NCBI RefSeq assembly: GCF_010728925.1 | Contig: NZ_AP022608.1 | Span: 1,922,001 to 1,986,000 of the forward strand | DNA from: Mycolicibacterium gadium | GTDB lineage: Bacteria > Actinomycetota > Actinomycetes > Mycobacteriales > Mycobacteriaceae | Direction of reading: 5' to 3' | Length of the DNA stretch: 64,000 bases | Shown: in pieces, positions 15,977 through 24,874 of the stretch | How the letters are laid out: every line of letters begins with the position of its first letter | Position numbering within the stretch: position 1 is the stretch's first letter | Notes under the pieces: model-generated | What the model was told of the DNA's origin: nothing | Seen by the model: only the letters and a program-made list of their open reading frames with translations | The model's database searches: none | Program-made: the position numbers and the translations under genes

Positions 15977-17635
15977 ATGTCCGACTCCGCACCGCAGTTC
16001 ACCGTTCCGGCCGCTGCAGATGCCGTCGCCGCGGTGATCGGTGACCGGGAATTCGTCGTCCAGGGCAACCGCCGGTATACCTACTCCCAGATCCTTGAAC
16101 GGTCCAACCGGCTCGCCAGGTATTTGCACACACGCGGATTGGGAGCCAAGACCGAACGGTCGGAGCTTGCAGGGCATGAGGTGGGACAGGACCTGCTGGG
16201 CATCTACGCCTACAACGGTCCCGAGTACGTCGAGGCGATGCTCGGTTCGTGGCGGGCCAGGGTCGCGCCGTTTAATGTGAACTATCGCTACGTGAAGAAC
16301 GAGCTTCAGTACCTGCTCCAAGATTCCGGTGCGACCGCGCTGATCTACCACGCGACGTTCGCGCCACGCGTCGCTGACGTCAAGCGCGCGCTCCCACGCC
16401 TGCGCGTCCTCATCCAGATCGCCGACGACTCGGGCAACGACCTGGTCCACGGTGCGGTCGATTACGAGTCGATCGTCAGGTCGGGCTCGTCGGAGCCGCC
16501 GCCGGTCGAGCCGTCCCCCGACGATCTCTACGTCCTCTACACCGGCGGCACGACCGGCATGCCCAAGGGCGTGCTGTGGCGTCAGCACGACATCTTCATG
16601 ACGTCGTTCGGCGGTCGCAACATGGCCACCGGCGAGCTCACCCAGTCCTACGACGAGATCGCCAAGCGTGTCCAAGAGAACCCGGGCACGAAGATCTTCA
16701 CGCTCCCACCGCTGATGCACGGCGCCGCACAGTGGAGCGTGATGACCGCTCTGACCACCGGACAGACCGTCGTGTTCTCCGAGAACCCGAGCCGGTTCGA
16801 CGCCGATGAGGTCGTGCAGACCGTCGAGAAGGAAAAGGTGCTGGCGGTACAGGTGGTTGGCGACGCGATGGCGCGCCCACTTGCCGACGCCCTCGAACGC
16901 TCGTCGGCGGATCTGTCGTCGATGGCCGTTGTGGCCAACGGCGGCGCGCTGCTGACACCCACCGCCAAACAACGCCTGATCGACGTCAAACCCGGCCTGA
17001 TCGTCATGGACGGCGTCGGATCCTCGGAAACCGGCATCCAGATGAGTCACATGTCGGCACCCGGCGCAGTGTCGACGGGCAAGTTCAATGCGGGACCGGA
17101 CACCTTCGTGGCTTCCGAGGAACTCGACTCGATTCTGGAGCCGGGCCATGAGGGCATCGGTTGGCTGGCCCAGCGCGGCTTTGTGCCGCTGGGTTACAAG
17201 GGCGATGAAGCCAAGACCGCCAAGACATTTCCCGTCATCGACGGTGTGCGGTTCTCGATTCCTGGCGATCGCGCACGCCATCTCGCCGACGGTGGAATCG
17301 AACTGCTCGGCCGCGAGTCCCAGACCATCAACTCCGGTGGGGAGAAGATCTTCGTCGAAGAGGTCGAGACCGCGCTGCTATCCCACCCGGCGGTGGCCGA
17401 CGTCGTGGTCTCAGGCCGACCGAGCGAGCGGTGGGGCCAGGAGGTCGTCGCGATCGTGGCCCTGCTTGACGGTGCCAGCGCAGACGCCCAGGAACTGATC
17501 GACCACGCGTCGAATTCCATTGCGCGGTACAAGCTGCCCAAGGCGGTGGTGTTCCGGCCCGTCATCGAGCGCAGCCCGGCAGGCAAGGCCGACTACCGCT
17601 GGGCGCGCGAGCAGGCGATCAGCGGGAGCGCATGA
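15977..17635 (+). CDS. acyl-CoA synthetase, FadD17/FadD19-like
   Basis: An AMP-forming ligase of about 552 residues. The P-loop YTGGTTGMPKG is at about 188-198, the GSSETG motif is central, and the C-terminal lysine lies in ERSPAGKADYRW. The sequence type resembles mycobacterial FadD ligases of steroid side-chain catabolism, though the substrate cannot be assigned. ATG 15977 follows GAGAGG and is preferred to the in-frame ATG at 15965, which overlaps the thioesterase stop. It ends the Rieske operon, so its substrate is probably an acid formed by the upstream oxidation steps. Confidence 0.87.
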   Translation: MSDSAPQFTVPAAADAVAAVIGDREFVVQGNRRYTYSQILERSNRLARYLHTRGLGAKTERSELAGHEVGQDLLGIYAYNGPEYVEAMLGSWRARVAPFNVNYRYVKNELQYLLQDSGATALIYHATFAPRVADVKRALPRLRVLIQIADDSGNDLVHGAVDYESIVRSGSSEPPPVEPSPDDLYVLYTGGTTGMPKGVLWRQHDIFMTSFGGRNMATGELTQSYDEIAKRVQENPGTKIFTLPPLMHGAAQWSVMTALTTGQTVVFSENPSRFDADEVVQTVEKEKVLAVQVVGDAMARPLADALERSSADLSSMAVVANGGALLTPTAKQRLIDVKPGLIVMDGVGSSETGIQMSHMSAPGAVSTGKFNAGPDTFVASEELDSILEPGHEGIGWLAQRGFVPLGYKGDEAKTAKTFPVIDGVRFSIPGDRARHLADGGIELLGRESQTINSGGEKIFVEEVETALLSHPAVADVVVSGRPSERWGQEVVAIVALLDGASADAQELIDHASNSIARYKLPKAVVFRPVIERSPAGKADYRWAREQAISGSA

Positions 17636-17696
17636 GCGACGCTTGCGAGCGAATCATCGGCGCCGTAGCCCACGGTTCGTGCGGTGGCGCGCAATC

Positions 17697-18344
17697 CGCG
17701 TGGTAGGCACCCATTCCGCTGCGGGCGACGCCACCGAACGGCGCGGCCGACGGAATCATTTGTGCGGCAAAGTCATTACGGGCCACACCACCGCTTCGGG
17801 TACTACGGACGAAACGGCGGAAGTCGTCGTCGTCTGGCCCGTACCAGTCGCGACAAGCGGTGCAGGCCGCTGGTTGATGTAGTCGATGGCGTCTGCCACC
17901 TCCGAATACGGCCACACGACGAGCACTGGTCCGAACATCACCTCGTCGGCGGTACGCATCCGCTCGTCGACGTCGCGCGCGATGGTCGGCGCGATCTTGC
18001 GGAATCCGCGGTGGGCCCGCAGCCCGAAGAGTCGCGCCACGCATCAGATGTGTTGTCCACATCCATTGCGGTACATGCGATCTGGTGTGCTCGATCACTG
18101 AGGTCATGCCGAGGACTTCGGTGAACAGCGTGCCCGCCCTCGGCCGGGTGCCGAAATCGGTTGCCATCGCGTCGACGAAGGTGTCGGCGTTGTCGAGGAC
18201 CAGCGCCAGCAACCGGTCGATCCTGTTGCGGCGCACGGCGACACTCGGCGGGCCGTCGCCGAGGAACGCCTGCCGCTGACGCGCCAACACTGCGACCATG
18301 TTCTCGCGAGCCACCAGGGCGACGCTCGGTGTGCTCGTGCTCAT
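17697..18344 (-). pseudogene. coniferyl-aldehyde dehydrogenase-like pseudogene
   Basis: The 5' part (ATG 18344) encodes about 105 residues of an NAD-dependent aldehyde dehydrogenase, through IEHTRSHVPQWM. The sequence then jumps, in another frame, to the C-terminal part: RGFRKIAPTIARDVDERM, FGPVLVVWPYSEVADAIDYI, and after a further frame change WYGPDDDDFRRFVRSTRSGG and PSAAPFGG. The central region, with the NAD loop, catalytic Glu and catalytic Cys, is missing, so the protein is inactive. It diverges from a coniferyl-alcohol-dehydrogenase-like SDR, suggesting the two once formed an alcohol-to-acid pair. Confidence 0.8.
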
Positions 18345-18389
18345 CGCGCCACCCGTTCCGAAGTGATTGTCTAGGCCACCAGAATTGTT

Positions 18390-18408
18390 TACTGTCGAGC
18401 TTACTGTC
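18390..18408. promoter_or_regulatory. degenerate island operator / TTACTGTC direct repeat
   Basis: TACTGTCG, three bases, TTACTGTC fits the 8-3-8 island pattern at 6/8 in each arm. It can also be read as a 12-bp-spaced direct repeat of TTACTGTC (18389-18396 and 18401-18408). It lies between the aldehyde dehydrogenase pseudogene and the divergent SDR gene. Confidence 0.42.
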
Positions 18409-18460
18409 GGCCATTCGATGGTATGACGGAAGTGCGCGAGGCCGGAAGGGTTGGGCACAG

Positions 18461-19237
18461 ATGAGCAGGATCGTGGTCGTCGGCGCGGCGTCGGGTATCG
18501 GTGCGGCCGCGGCGAAACACTTCTACGCCAGCGGCGACCACGTGCTGGCAGTCGACATCCGCGAGCCGCAGTCGCCGGTCTCCGAATACCGGCAATGCGA
18601 TTTGCGCGACCCAGCCCGCATCGACACGGTTCTCGGCGACATCGGCACCGGCTGGGACATGCTCGCCCACGTGGCGGGGATTCCGGGGACCGCCCCCGCC
18701 GCCGATGTGCTGACCGTCAACTACCTCGGCATGCGGTTGATGGCCGAAGGCATGCTGCCGCTGATGAACACGGGCGGTTCGATCGTCACGGTGGCATCGA
18801 CGGCGGCACTCGGTTGGGATCAGCGGATCGACGTTTTGTCCGAGCTGCTCGAACTCACCGACGGCGATGCAGTCGCACGCTGGCAGGAAGGTCAGGATCC
18901 CGCATATCCGGTGTACAGCACGTCCAAGCAGGCGGCGATCCTGTACACCAAGCGCCTTGCCGGACCCGCGTGGGCCAAGTACGGAGTCCGGGTCAACACC
19001 GTGAGCCCAGGCCCCGTCGAGACACCGATCCTCTCGGACTTCGAGCACACCATGGGCAAGGAGGTCCTCGATATGTGTCGTGCCACCGTGGGACGCCACG
19101 CCACTGTCGACGACGTCGTGCCCGTGATCGCGTTCCTCGGCTCACCGGATGCCCGCTGGATCACCGGCCAGGACATACACGTCGACGGCGGGTTCGTGAC
19201 CTCGATGACAGCCGGGCCTCCTGTCCAGCTGATATAG
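18461..19237 (+). CDS. SDR oxidoreductase, coniferyl-alcohol dehydrogenase-like
   Basis: A 258-residue SDR. The cofactor loop is GAASGIG (8-14) and the catalytic residues are Ser113, Tyr152 and Lys156 (YSTSK). The segments AGIPGT, VNYLGMR and SPGPVETPILSDF, with a long insert before the catalytic Tyr, match the CalA / 3-alpha-hydroxysteroid dehydrogenase-like group. It would oxidise a primary or ring alcohol with NAD+. Its former partner, the divergent aldehyde dehydrogenase, is a pseudogene, but an intact aldehyde dehydrogenase follows at 21167. ATG 18461 is preceded by GGAAGGG. Confidence 0.83.
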   Translation: MSRIVVVGAASGIGAAAAKHFYASGDHVLAVDIREPQSPVSEYRQCDLRDPARIDTVLGDIGTGWDMLAHVAGIPGTAPAADVLTVNYLGMRLMAEGMLPLMNTGGSIVTVASTAALGWDQRIDVLSELLELTDGDAVARWQEGQDPAYPVYSTSKQAAILYTKRLAGPAWAKYGVRVNTVSPGPVETPILSDFEHTMGKEVLDMCRATVGRHATVDDVVPVIAFLGSPDARWITGQDIHVDGGFVTSMTAGPPVQLI

Positions 19238-19239
19238 TC

Positions 19240-19258
19240 TACTGTAAGATTTACAGTA
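19240..19258. promoter_or_regulatory. island operator, perfect 8-3-8 palindrome
   Basis: TACTGTAA (19240-19247), GAT, TTACAGTA (19251-19258): perfect arms, 43 bp upstream of the P450 GTG start. It would control the P450-TetR operon, giving autoregulation of the TetR gene at 20514. Confidence 0.8.
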
Positions 19259-19301
19259 CCGTTCGCAGGACCAAGCCGGACCCGGAGATGCTGGAGCATT
19301 C

Positions 19302-20510
19302 GTGGAGAGCTCAGTGCACAACATCACGGTCGAGGAGGCGGCTGACCTCGTCCGTGACCCCTATCCCCTGTTCGCGCGGCGGAGGCAAGAGTTCGGTGTC
19401 TTCAAGGGCAGCGTCATGGACTGGTCCACGACACCCGAATCGATGCTTCCCGAGAACCTCTACGCCGCGGTCTCTTTCGATGCGGTCAACCGGGTGTTCC
19501 GGGACAGCAAGGTCTTCAACTCGCAGATCTATGACAACACCATCGGCCTGTTCATCGGGCCGACGATTCTGGCGATGGAAGGCAAGAAGCACTGGGAGCA
19601 CCGCAATCTGGTCTCGGCAGCCTTCAAGACGAGATCGCTGTCGCGGTGGGAACCCGAGATCGTTCGCCCGGTCGTCGAGGGGCTGATCGACGAGTTCATC
19701 GACGTCGGACACGCCGACCTGGTCAAGCAATTCACCCTCGAGTTCCCCACCCGGGTGATCTCGAAGCTGTTGGGGCTTCCCGAAGAAGACTTGCCCTGGT
19801 TCCGCAAGCGCGCCGTCGAGCTGATCAGCTACACCGTCAAGTGGAAGCGGGCCTTCGAAGCGTCGGCAGCACTGAAAGACTATTTCCTGCAACAGATCGA
19901 GTTGCGCAGGCGCAAGCCGACGCCCGACATCATCGGCGACCTGGTGACCGCCGAGATCGACGGCGAAAAGCTCACCGATGAAGCCATTTATTCCTTCCTG
20001 CGTCTGCTGCTGCCCGCCGGGCTCGAGACCACCTACCGGTCGTCGGGCAATCTGCTGTTCCTTCTGCTGACCCATCCCGAGCAGTTCCGTGCGGTGCAGG
20101 CCGACCGCGATCTCATCGGGCCCGCGATCGAAGAGGGGTTGCGGTACGAGACGCCGCTCACCACGGTGCAGCGCTACGCCACCGAGGAGACCGAACTCGA
20201 GGGCGTCACCATTCCACACGGCGCAGTGATCGATGTGTGCATCGGGTCGGCGAACCGCGACGAGCAACGCTGGGAACGGTCGGAAAAGTTCGACATCCAC
20301 CGCAAACGCCTGCCGCACATATCGTTTGCGGCCGGCGAGCACACCTGCATGGGGCTGCATCTGGCCCGCATGGAGACCCGCGTCGCCGTCGAATGCCTAC
20401 TCGATCGGCTGACCGACATCCAACTCATCACTGACGACAACCCCACCATTCACGGGCAGCCCTTCCGCTCCCCGACCGCCATTCCCGTGACGTTCAACCC
20501 TGCCGGTTGA
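19302..20510 (+). CDS. cytochrome P450
   Basis: A 402-residue bacterial P450. It has AGLETT (239-244) in the I-helix, with Glu in place of the usual Asp, ExxR at Glu278/Arg281, and the heme loop FAAGEHTCMG with Cys349. It is only distantly related to the P450 at 3129. The GTG start has GGAG six bases upstream. It is followed 3 bp later by a TetR gene, and a perfect island operator lies just upstream. A monooxygenation step in the island pathway is expected; substrate and redox partners are not visible. Confidence 0.92.
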   Translation: MESSVHNITVEEAADLVRDPYPLFARRRQEFGVFKGSVMDWSTTPESMLPENLYAAVSFDAVNRVFRDSKVFNSQIYDNTIGLFIGPTILAMEGKKHWEHRNLVSAAFKTRSLSRWEPEIVRPVVEGLIDEFIDVGHADLVKQFTLEFPTRVISKLLGLPEEDLPWFRKRAVELISYTVKWKRAFEASAALKDYFLQQIELRRRKPTPDIIGDLVTAEIDGEKLTDEAIYSFLRLLLPAGLETTYRSSGNLLFLLLTHPEQFRAVQADRDLIGPAIEEGLRYETPLTTVQRYATEETELEGVTIPHGAVIDVCIGSANRDEQRWERSEKFDIHRKRLPHISFAAGEHTCMGLHLARMETRVAVECLLDRLTDIQLITDDNPTIHGQPFRSPTAIPVTFNPAG

Positions 20511-20513
20511 GCT

Positions 20514-21152
20514 GTGGGCGCCCATGCGAAGGTCGACACCCGCAAGCGACGGGACCGCGGCTCGATCAGTGCCGACGAGATCCTGCAGGGCGCCTTCGAC
20601 GTAGCCGCACAGGTGTCGATCGACAACCTCAGCATGCCGGTGCTGGCCAAGCATCTGGACGTCGGAGTCACCAGCATCTACTGGTATTTCCGGCGCAAGG
20701 ACGATCTACTCGACGCGATGACAGATTGCGCGCTGGAGCGGTTCGAGTTCACCGTGCCGACCATCGACGCCTCCAATTGGCGTGCGTCGCTTCGTGACCA
20801 CGCACATACGATGCGCAAACACTTCCGGGACAATCCGATCCTGTGCGACCTGGTCCTCATTCGCAGTCAGTTCGGCGGCAGCGCCGTACGTGGAGCATTG
20901 CAGAAGATCGAGCAGCCCGTCGGGGCGCTGATCGAGGCGGGACTCGATGCGAGCCAGGCCATCGCCGTTTACGGCGCGATCTCCGTGCACACCCGCGGGT
21001 CGGCGGTGCTGGAGCGTATCCAGGACAAGGCCGAAGGATTCCCCGCTCCTCGCTCGAACGGCAAGCGCTACATCGGCTTCGCCGACGACATCGACTACGA
21101 CTACATCCTGGAGAGCATTCTCGACCACGCGCAAACGCTCATCGATCAGTGA
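20514..21152 (+). CDS. TetR-family regulator, island regulator paralogue 1
   Basis: A 212-residue TetR protein with a GTG start 3 bp after the P450 stop. The DNA-binding domain runs from SISADEILQGAFDVAAQ to the recognition helix and following residues, VGVTSIYWYFRRKDDLL. The protein at 39075 shares this helix almost exactly (VGVTSIYWYFRKKDDLL), as well as ADNP-like segments such as MRKHFRDNPILCDLVLIRS in the ligand domain. Both should bind the same DNA sequence, and both genes lie behind copies of the TACTGTAA palindrome. Probable repressor released by a pathway intermediate, possibly an acyl-CoA. Confidence 0.88.
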   Translation: MGAHAKVDTRKRRDRGSISADEILQGAFDVAAQVSIDNLSMPVLAKHLDVGVTSIYWYFRRKDDLLDAMTDCALERFEFTVPTIDASNWRASLRDHAHTMRKHFRDNPILCDLVLIRSQFGGSAVRGALQKIEQPVGALIEAGLDASQAIAVYGAISVHTRGSAVLERIQDKAEGFPAPRSNGKRYIGFADDIDYDYILESILDHAQTLIDQ

Positions 21153-21201
21153 TCTCGGTGCGCTCGCTATCGCTGAGCGACCGTGCGCGCACCGAAATCA
21201 C
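21149..21201. terminator. bidirectional hairpin between TetR and aldehyde dehydrogenase genes
   Basis: Outer arms 21149-21162 and 21188-21201 pair at 13 of 14 positions, and an inner 5-bp stem (21164-21168 with 21176-21180) closes a 7-nt loop. It spans the convergent ends of the TetR and aldehyde dehydrogenase genes and reaches into the last codons of the latter. No U-tract is obvious. Confidence 0.55.
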
Positions 21202-22750
21202 TCATTTTCGGCCGGGGCATCCGGCATCCGATCGTCTTGGTCTCGAGGTACTGCTGGAATCCCTCGATTCCGCACTGCCGCCCCACGCCGCTGTTCTTGT
21301 AGCCGCCGAATGGAGCGTCTGCGCCGTAGAACATCCCGCCGTTGACGCCGAACGCGCCGGTGCGGATACGGCGGGCGATATTCATGCCGCGTTCCGTCGA
21401 TCGCGAAACAACCGCGCCGGCAAGGCCATACGCGCTGTCGTTCGCGATGCGGACAGCGTGGTCGTCGTCGTCGAACGGCATCATGATCAATACCGGGCCG
21501 AAAACCTCTTCCCGTGCGATCGCGGCGTTGTTGTCGACACCGACGATCACGGTGGGTTGTACATAGTGACCGGCCGCAAGGTGTTCGGGCAGCCCATCGA
21601 CCACACCTCCCCCGACGGTGATCTCGGCGCCGCCCGCTCGTGCCCGCTCGACAGCCGTGAGCACGCGGTCCTTCTGCGCGGCGCTGATCACCGGCCCGAC
21701 AATGGTTTCCGGCCGTACCGGATCGCCGACCGGCACCCCCTGGTACGCGGCGGTGACGGCGGCGACGGTCTCGTCGTACAGGGACCGATGCACCAGCATG
21801 CGGGTGGTCGCCGCGCACGCCTGCCCGGCATGCACGCACATGCCGATCGCGGCGCCCAGGATCGCGGCGGGGTTGGCGTCGTCGAGCACGATCGCGACAG
21901 ACTTGCCGCCGAGCTCCAGGAACATCCGCTTCATCGTGTCGGCGCCCTGCCGCATCAGCAGCTTGCCGACGGCCGTTGATCCGGTGAACGAGATCATGTC
22001 CACGCGCGGATCGGTGCCCAGCACGCCCGCAACGTCGTTCGATGGGGTCGTGACGACGTTCAGCACGCCCGGCGGGAACTCGGTGTGCTCGGCGACGAGC
22101 CTGCCCAGCCGCGCGGCGTTCCACGGGGTGTTCGGATCCGGCTTCAGCAGCACCGTGTTACCCGCCGCCAGCGCGGGTCCCAGCTTGTTGAGGATGACCT
22201 CGATCGGGAAGTTCGACGGGGTGATCGCCGCAACCACGCCGACCGGTTCCTTGACCACGGTGCGCACGTTCCGGTCACCGAACAGGCCGCCGCCGCCGAG
22301 CGTGCGCTCCCATTCGAAGTCGTCGATCAAGCCGGCCGGATAGCGCAGCGCTTCGGCAAGCGGCCAATCCAATTGCGCGGACTGCGTTGTCATCGCGGGA
22401 CAGCCGACCTCGGCGATCAGTTCCTCGCGCAGGTCTTCCTTCTCGGCCTCGATCGCCGACTGCAATTGCGCCAGGCACCGCTTGCGTAGCTCACGGTGGG
22501 TCGACCAGTCGGACTCGTCGAAGGCGCGCCGCGCGGCCGCGATCGCTCGGCTCATGTCAACGGCGTCGGCGGCGGCCGTGGCGCCCAACAGTAGGCCGGT
22601 CGCGGGGCTGACATTGTCGAAGGTCGCACCCGAGGTCGATTCCACCAGCTCACCGTCGACGAGCATGCGGGATTCGGCGCGCGCTGCCGCCCGCCTGCCG
22701 ACCTCGACGCTCGTTTCGGTCAGGTCTACCGATTCCTCGGTGGTGCTCAC
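21167..22750 (-). CDS. aldehyde dehydrogenase family protein
   Basis: A 527-residue NAD(P)-dependent aldehyde dehydrogenase. Catalytic Asn180 (ITPSNFP), Glu279 (LELGGKS) and nucleophile Cys312 (HAGQACAATTR) are all present, as is the C-terminal EEVFGPVL. It would oxidise an aldehyde intermediate to the acid that is then activated by CoA ligases. It diverges from the CoA-transferase gene across an island operator at 22789. It is intact, in contrast to the aldehyde dehydrogenase pseudogene at 17697, and may have taken over that role. Confidence 0.9.
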   Translation of the reverse strand: MSTTEESVDLTETSVEVGRRAAARAESRMLVDGELVESTSGATFDNVSPATGLLLGATAAADAVDMSRAIAAARRAFDESDWSTHRELRKRCLAQLQSAIEAEKEDLREELIAEVGCPAMTTQSAQLDWPLAEALRYPAGLIDDFEWERTLGGGGLFGDRNVRTVVKEPVGVVAAITPSNFPIEVILNKLGPALAAGNTVLLKPDPNTPWNAARLGRLVAEHTEFPPGVLNVVTTPSNDVAGVLGTDPRVDMISFTGSTAVGKLLMRQGADTMKRMFLELGGKSVAIVLDDANPAAILGAAIGMCVHAGQACAATTRMLVHRSLYDETVAAVTAAYQGVPVGDPVRPETIVGPVISAAQKDRVLTAVERARAGGAEITVGGGVVDGLPEHLAAGHYVQPTVIVGVDNNAAIAREEVFGPVLIMMPFDDDDHAVRIANDSAYGLAGAVVSRSTERGMNIARRIRTGAFGVNGGMFYGADAPFGGYKNSGVGRQCGIEGFQQYLETKTIGCRMPRPKMSDFGARTVAQR

Positions 22751-22788
22751 CCTGCAACCTCGTACAATCTGATCAATGCTGGACGCTC

Positions 22789-22807
22789 AACTGTAACTAT
22801 TACAGTA
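22789..22807. promoter_or_regulatory. island operator between divergent promoters
   Basis: AACTGTAA (22789-22796), CTA, TTACAGTA (22800-22807); one mismatch to the perfect palindrome. It lies between the divergent aldehyde dehydrogenase and CoA-transferase genes, 38-40 bp from each start. Confidence 0.75.
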
Positions 22808-22845
22808 GGCGAATACAACGACGTGTGCGCAGGGAGAGGGTCGAG

Positions 22846-24069
22846 TTGATCAAGGTGATGGAGGGCGTTCGCGTTCTCGAGGTTGCACAGTTCACGTTCG
22901 TCCCCGCCGCCGGGGCGATCCTCGCCGACTGGGGCGCGGACGTGATCAAAGTCGAGCACCCGGTGCGCGGTGACACCCAGCGCGGCTTCATCAACATGGG
23001 CGGCTTCCAACTCGACCCCAACCGCCACCCGCTGATCGAGCATCCCAACCGCGGCAAGCGCAGCGTCGGTATCGACGTCTCCACCCCCGGTGGTCAGGAA
23101 GTCCTGTACGAGATCGCCAAGACCGCGGACGTCTTCCTCACCAATTACATGCCAGCCCAACGGCAGAAGAACAAGTTCGACATCGAGCACATCCGCGCCG
23201 TCAATCCGAACATCATCTACGCGCGCGGCAGCGCTTATGGAGACAAGGGGGCCGAGCGCGACACGGGCGGTTTCGACGGCACCGCATTCTGGACGCGCAG
23301 CGGTGTCGGCCACGCGCTGACCCCCGAGGAGATCGGCGGGGCACTGCCACAGGGCATTCCGGCGTTCGGCGATTCGATCGGCGGGATGAATATCGCGGGC
23401 GGGATCTCCGCGGCGCTGTTCCACCGGGAACGCACAGGCGAAGCCGTGGAACTCGACGTGTCCCTACTGAGCACCGCGTGGTGGGCCGCCGGCGCCAGCG
23501 TCACCCAGGGAATGGAGACCGGCGAGACGATGCGTTCGCTGATGCCGGGAACCACCGCGTCGGTCAACCCCTTCATGGCGAACTACCTGACGTCGGACGG
23601 CGGCACGATAAACCTGTGCATCGTCAGCCCGACCGGATACATTCGGGACGCGTTCGAGCATCTCGGACTGCCCGAATTGGCGGATGATCCACGATTCTGC
23701 GACGTCATGCCACTGATCCAAAACGCCGAAGCGGGCGTACAACTCATCGCCGAGGCGATCCGCAGCAGGCCCTTCGAATACTGGCGTCAGCACCTCAAGA
23801 CCATGAAGGGCCAGTGGGCGCCGTTCCAGAGCCTCATCGACCTCGCCTCCGACGAGCAGGCGATCGACAACGACATGATCGTCGAGGTGGAAGCCAGCGA
23901 CGGCGGCGCACCGTTCAAGGTCGTGCGCGGCCCCGTGCAGTTCAACCACGAGCCGCTGGAGACGACGCGTGCCCCGCAGGCCTCGGAGCACACCGAAATC
24001 GTGCTGATGGAACTCGGGATGGACTGGGACCGCATCGAGGCGCTCAAGAATGCAGGCGCCATCGCCTAA
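22846..24069 (+). CDS. CaiB/BaiF-type (class III) CoA-transferase
   Basis: About 407 residues with the family signature LEVAQFTFVPAAGAILADWGADVIKVE (seen in parts) at the start. The catalytic aspartate lies in GDSIGGMNIAGG, near residue 170. It moves CoA between carboxylic acids, or is a racemase-like relative. TTG 22846 is well placed after AGGGAGAGGG; GTG 22825 and ATG 22858 are alternatives. It transcribes away from the aldehyde dehydrogenase gene under a shared operator. It may thus activate the acid made by that enzyme. Confidence 0.86.
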   Translation: MIKVMEGVRVLEVAQFTFVPAAGAILADWGADVIKVEHPVRGDTQRGFINMGGFQLDPNRHPLIEHPNRGKRSVGIDVSTPGGQEVLYEIAKTADVFLTNYMPAQRQKNKFDIEHIRAVNPNIIYARGSAYGDKGAERDTGGFDGTAFWTRSGVGHALTPEEIGGALPQGIPAFGDSIGGMNIAGGISAALFHRERTGEAVELDVSLLSTAWWAAGASVTQGMETGETMRSLMPGTTASVNPFMANYLTSDGGTINLCIVSPTGYIRDAFEHLGLPELADDPRFCDVMPLIQNAEAGVQLIAEAIRSRPFEYWRQHLKTMKGQWAPFQSLIDLASDEQAIDNDMIVEVEASDGGAPFKVVRGPVQFNHEPLETTRAPQASEHTEIVLMELGMDWDRIEALKNAGAIA

Positions 24070-24078
24070 GCGTCCCAG

Positions 24079-24723
24079 CTACTGGCTGACCGGATCATTC
24101 GCGGTCACCCCGTTCGTCGAGACGTGGGGGGTCCAGCGGGCGCCGTCCCAGTACCGCAATTGGTGACGCCGGTATGGGTCTGGATACCAGTTAGGGGCGG
24201 GCGCGCCCTGGGACGGCCCGGCAGCTGGCGATGAGGCGCCCGGCTGCAGCCAAGGTGACGGCTGGTGACGACCGGACTTCAATTCCGTGAGCCATTCTGC
24301 GGTCGGTCCACCGCACGTGATGGTGGCGCCCTCCAGCTTCGGCCACCCCAGAGAAATTCGCTTCCTCTCGATGTTCATCGTCGGGTATTCGACGGCACGC
24401 AAATCCTGAACGGTTCCGTCCTCGTACCGGCTGAACCAGACCCTGCGGTTGGTTGCCACAAGCAGGCTCACCTTGGCCCTGGCCCCGCTGAATGCCGCGA
24501 TGGAGTACCCGGTCGCATGCTTCACGTCGATGAGTGCCTCGTCGGCCGCGACTTGCTGCGCGATTGCCCCCATCAACTCACGACTCGCTCGGTATACGGC
24601 CGGGGCGGCTTCTTCTCGCGCCATTCGGTCATCTACGTCGCGGTTCGCCTTGTGCGGCGGCTTCAGGTGCCCATCAGTCACCCGACGCGCCACCAGTTCG
24701 ACTTGCTCAGATGTGATCGCCAC
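24079..24723 (-). CDS. DUF2510-containing protein
   Basis: 214 residues. The C-terminal 40 residues (NWYPDPYRRHQLRYWDGARW) form a DUF2510 module, common in actinobacterial membrane-associated proteins. The N-terminal part resembles a small PH-like domain (VSLLVATNRRVWFSRYEDG). A Pro/Ala/Ser-rich linker joins them. No transmembrane segment is evident. Its function is unknown, it has no island operator, and it sits between the CoA-transferase and the molybdopterin oxidoreductase, probably as a passenger gene. Confidence 0.75.
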   Translation of the reverse strand: MAITSEQVELVARRVTDGHLKPPHKANRDVDDRMAREEAAPAVYRASRELMGAIAQQVAADEALIDVKHATGYSIAAFSGARAKVSLLVATNRRVWFSRYEDGTVQDLRAVEYPTMNIERKRISLGWPKLEGATITCGGPTAEWLTELKSGRHQPSPWLQPGASSPAAGPSQGAPAPNWYPDPYRRHQLRYWDGARWTPHVSTNGVTANDPVSQ

Positions 24724-24874
24724 TTCGAGCCCTTTCGCCGTTGCCCCTCCGATCGGCTTGGCTTCAACTTACGACGCCATCGACCGCTGTATTGCGGTTT
24801 CATGACTACGCCGGGTCCGCGTCAGCGACGCCGTCAATCCGATCACTTGCGCTGGCTCTGCGCTCAGGGCGCCT

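Noticed and set aside
15842..17281. A 479-codon minus-strand open frame
   Set aside because: It is antisense to the thioesterase and CoA ligase genes, and its protein is rich in Arg, His and Asp with no recognisable domain; typical of high-GC shadow frames.
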